Shown in pieces: positions 11,967 through 13,248 of a stretch of 13,248 nt of DNA; the stretch's first letter is position 1, and each line of letters begins with the position of its first letter. Source of the DNA: CADDZP01 sp035948135 (GTDB lineage Bacteria > Actinomycetota > Acidimicrobiia > Acidimicrobiales > AC-14); the NCBI GenBank assembly GCA_035948135.1, contig DASZJL010000047.1, positions 1-13,248 on the forward strand, in the 5' to 3' direction. Made by a program: the position numbers and the translations under genes. The notes under the pieces were generated by a model, which did no database searches, had not been told where the DNA came from, and was given only the letters and a program-made list of their open reading frames with translations.

Positions 11967-13211
11967 ATGGCGGCGATCACCGACGAAGGCGTCGCGCAGC
12001 TGCGACGCCGCATCGGTGTGCCCCAGCCGCATCCGCAGCCGCCGCACTACCTGGCGGCCAACGAAGACGCCTTCCGCCACGTGGCCGAGGCCTACGGCGA
12101 CGACAACCCGCTGTGGTGCGACGCGGCGTACGCGGCCAAGACGCGGTGGGCTGGCGCCATCGCCCCGCCCCACCTCGTCGGCGGCGACACGCTGATCGGG
12201 GAGAACGAGGTCAGCACCCTCGATCCCGACACCAAGGAGCTGCTGCGCGGCGACCCCATTCGGGGCGCCCACGCCTTCTATGCCGGCAGCTTCCGCGAGT
12301 GGTGGTCGCCCCTGCATCCCGGAACGCGCGTGACGCGACGCAACGCTCTCGTCGGTGTCCACGACAAGCAGAGCGAGTTCGCCGAGCGGGCCGTGCACGA
12401 GTGGACAGCAGAGGTGTTCTCGGCGGCCGACGGTCCTGTCCTCTCGGCCCAGTTCCGGCTGATGATCCGCACCGACCGGGCCAAGGCGGCCGAGCGCAAG
12501 AAGTACGACGACACGGTCATCGAGCCGTACACCGACCAGCAGCTGGCCGAGATCGATGCCGTGTACGCGGGGGAGCGGGCGCGTCGTCGCGGCGACGTGC
12601 CTCGCTACTGGGAGGACGTCAACGAGGGCGACGAGCTCGGGCCGTTGGTGAAGGGTCCGCTGCGGGTCACCGACATCGTGTGCTGGCACGCCGGCATGGG
12701 GATGGGCCTCTACGGCGTCAAGGCCCTGCGCCTCGGCTACGACCAGCGCCAGAAGGTGCCGCGCTTCTTCCGGCCCGACGACCTCAACATTCCCGACGTC
12801 CAGCAGCGCGTGCACTGGGACGCCGAGTGGGCCCGAGCGGCTGGCAACCCCGCGATCTACGACTACGGCCGCATGCGCGAGACGTGGCTCATCCACCTCT
12901 GCACCGACTGGATGGGCGACGAGGGGTGGCTGTGGAAGCTCGATTGCGAGTTCCGCCGGTTCAATTACGTGGGCGACACGCAGTGGCTGTCGGGGACGGT
13001 GACGGACCACTACCTGGCCGACGGACGACCCGCCGTCGACGTGGAGCTGCGGGCGCTCAACCAGCGGGGCGAGCTCACCACCCCTGGGCACGCCACCATC
13101 CTCCTGCCGAGCCGCGAGTTCGGCCCGGTGCGCCTTCCGGACCCCCCCGGGGCCGGCCGCGACCTGCAAGAGGTTCTCGTTGCGATCAGCGATCGGTACG
13201 TCGGCGCGTGA
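11967..13211 (+). CDS. Double hot-dog MaoC/FAS1-like dehydratase-domain protein
   Basis: A 414-residue protein with two hot-dog regions. The N-terminal one (about 25-170) matches the MaoC_dehydrat_N/FAS1-like dehydratase type: AEAYGDDNPLW (40-50), SFREWWSPLHPGTRV and FRLMIRTDR. The C-terminal one (about 212-385) has PRYWEDVNEGDELGP and LCTDWMGDEGWL (311-322), followed by FNYVGDTQWLSGTV. Such proteins hydrate enoyl-CoA to 3-hydroxyacyl-CoA in beta-oxidation. The classic hydratase-2 motif DxNPxH reads D45-x-N47-P48-L-W50, so the His is replaced by Trp, and the second domain shows no complete motif. The active site may be atypical or may need a partner chain. It is divergent from the acyl-CoA dehydrogenase via a shared promoter, so the two are likely co-expressed successive steps. 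The next gene overlaps its stop by GTGA. Confidence 0.9.
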   Translation: MAAITDEGVAQLRRRIGVPQPHPQPPHYLAANEDAFRHVAEAYGDDNPLWCDAAYAAKTRWAGAIAPPHLVGGDTLIGENEVSTLDPDTKELLRGDPIRGAHAFYAGSFREWWSPLHPGTRVTRRNALVGVHDKQSEFAERAVHEWTAEVFSAADGPVLSAQFRLMIRTDRAKAAERKKYDDTVIEPYTDQQLAEIDAVYAGERARRRGDVPRYWEDVNEGDELGPLVKGPLRVTDIVCWHAGMGMGLYGVKALRLGYDQRQKVPRFFRPDDLNIPDVQQRVHWDAEWARAAGNPAIYDYGRMRETWLIHLCTDWMGDEGWLWKLDCEFRRFNYVGDTQWLSGTVTDHYLADGRPAVDVELRALNQRGELTTPGHATILLPSREFGPVRLPDPPGAGRDLQEVLVAISDRYVGA

Positions 13212-13248
13212 GCGAGGAAGAGGAACAGACCGAGAACCCCTACCGCTC
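13208..13248 (+). CDS. Start of a further gene, truncated by the window edge
   Basis: GTG 13208 overlaps the preceding TGA (GTGA) and opens a frame reading (V)SEEEEQTENPYR up to the edge. The overlap and the highly charged start fit a coupled next gene of the operon. An N-terminus with ...NPYR is too short to assign a family. Confidence 0.45.
   Translation, partial: MSEEEEQTENPYR

Noticed and set aside
11466..13169. 567-codon minus-strand frame across the MaoC gene and the start of the dehydrogenase gene
   Set aside because: It spans two convincing genes and their promoter and shows no domain; it is an open-frame artefact of high GC.
1..13248. CRISPR array, tRNA/rRNA genes, transposase or phage genes
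   Set aside because: No spaced direct repeats, cloverleaf-like sequences, rRNA motifs or transposase-like proteins were found on either strand by reading.

Overview
The window looks like a chromosomal segment of a high-GC actinobacterium. The base composition (clearly above 65% G+C by eye), the many GTG/TTG starts, the apparent leaderless promoters with TANNNT -10 boxes, and the gene content (lipid-transfer-type thiolase, DUF35, tandem CaiB, FadE-like dehydrogenase, FAS1-like dehydratase, KshA-like Rieske protein, P450) fit Acidimicrobiia or Mycobacteriales-like steroid and acyl-CoA degraders. Acidimicrobiia is my guess, not a demonstrated assignment. There are no rRNA or tRNA genes, no transposase genes and no CRISPR array.

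Layout. (1) 1-255, minus: N-terminus of a short-chain dehydrogenase, divergent from (2) a plus-strand operon at 294-4817: FadR-type GntR regulator, thiolase-like lipid-transfer protein, DUF35 Zn-ribbon/OB protein and a double-domain CaiB/BaiF CoA-transferase. The last gene carries a 53-bp palindrome in frame between its two domains. (3) 4861-5325: a small low-affinity iron permease-like membrane protein, whose 3' end overlaps (4) a convergent gene (6010-5288) for a NIPSNAP-like tandem alpha/beta protein. (5) A mirror-symmetric bidirectional promoter at 6008-6041 separates that gene from a P450 - Rieske oxygenase - YciI operon (6039-8423). (6) After a convergent intergenic region with two hairpins comes a minus-strand type I periplasmic-binding-fold protein without a signal peptide (9885-8548). 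(7) Divergent from it is another tandem-duplicated alpha/beta protein (10013-10672). (8) A convergent terminator hairpin, then a minus-strand acyl-CoA dehydrogenase (11941-10694), which shares a second back-to-back promoter with (9) a double hot-dog MaoC/FAS1-like dehydratase (11967-13211). The GTG of a further gene begins at the right edge.

As a system, this reads as a catabolic island for a hydrophobic, ring- or branched-chain-containing carboxylic acid (steroid- or terpenoid-like; inference). CoA-transferase would activate the substrate. P450 and Rieske oxygenase would hydroxylate it. Acyl-CoA dehydrogenase and MaoC hydratase would carry out beta-oxidation steps. The thiolase-like/DUF35 pair would cleave by retro-aldol chemistry, and the SDR would oxidise an alcohol. 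Ferredoxin, ferredoxin reductase and ABC permease genes are not in the window.

The most unusual observations are: two promoters of the form ANNNTA|TANNNT that drive two apparently leaderless genes in opposite directions; an in-frame palindromic insertion in the CaiB linker; a CaiB domain with Glu in place of the catalytic Asp; a signal-less binding protein; and three small alpha/beta-barrel-type proteins placed among oxygenase genes.
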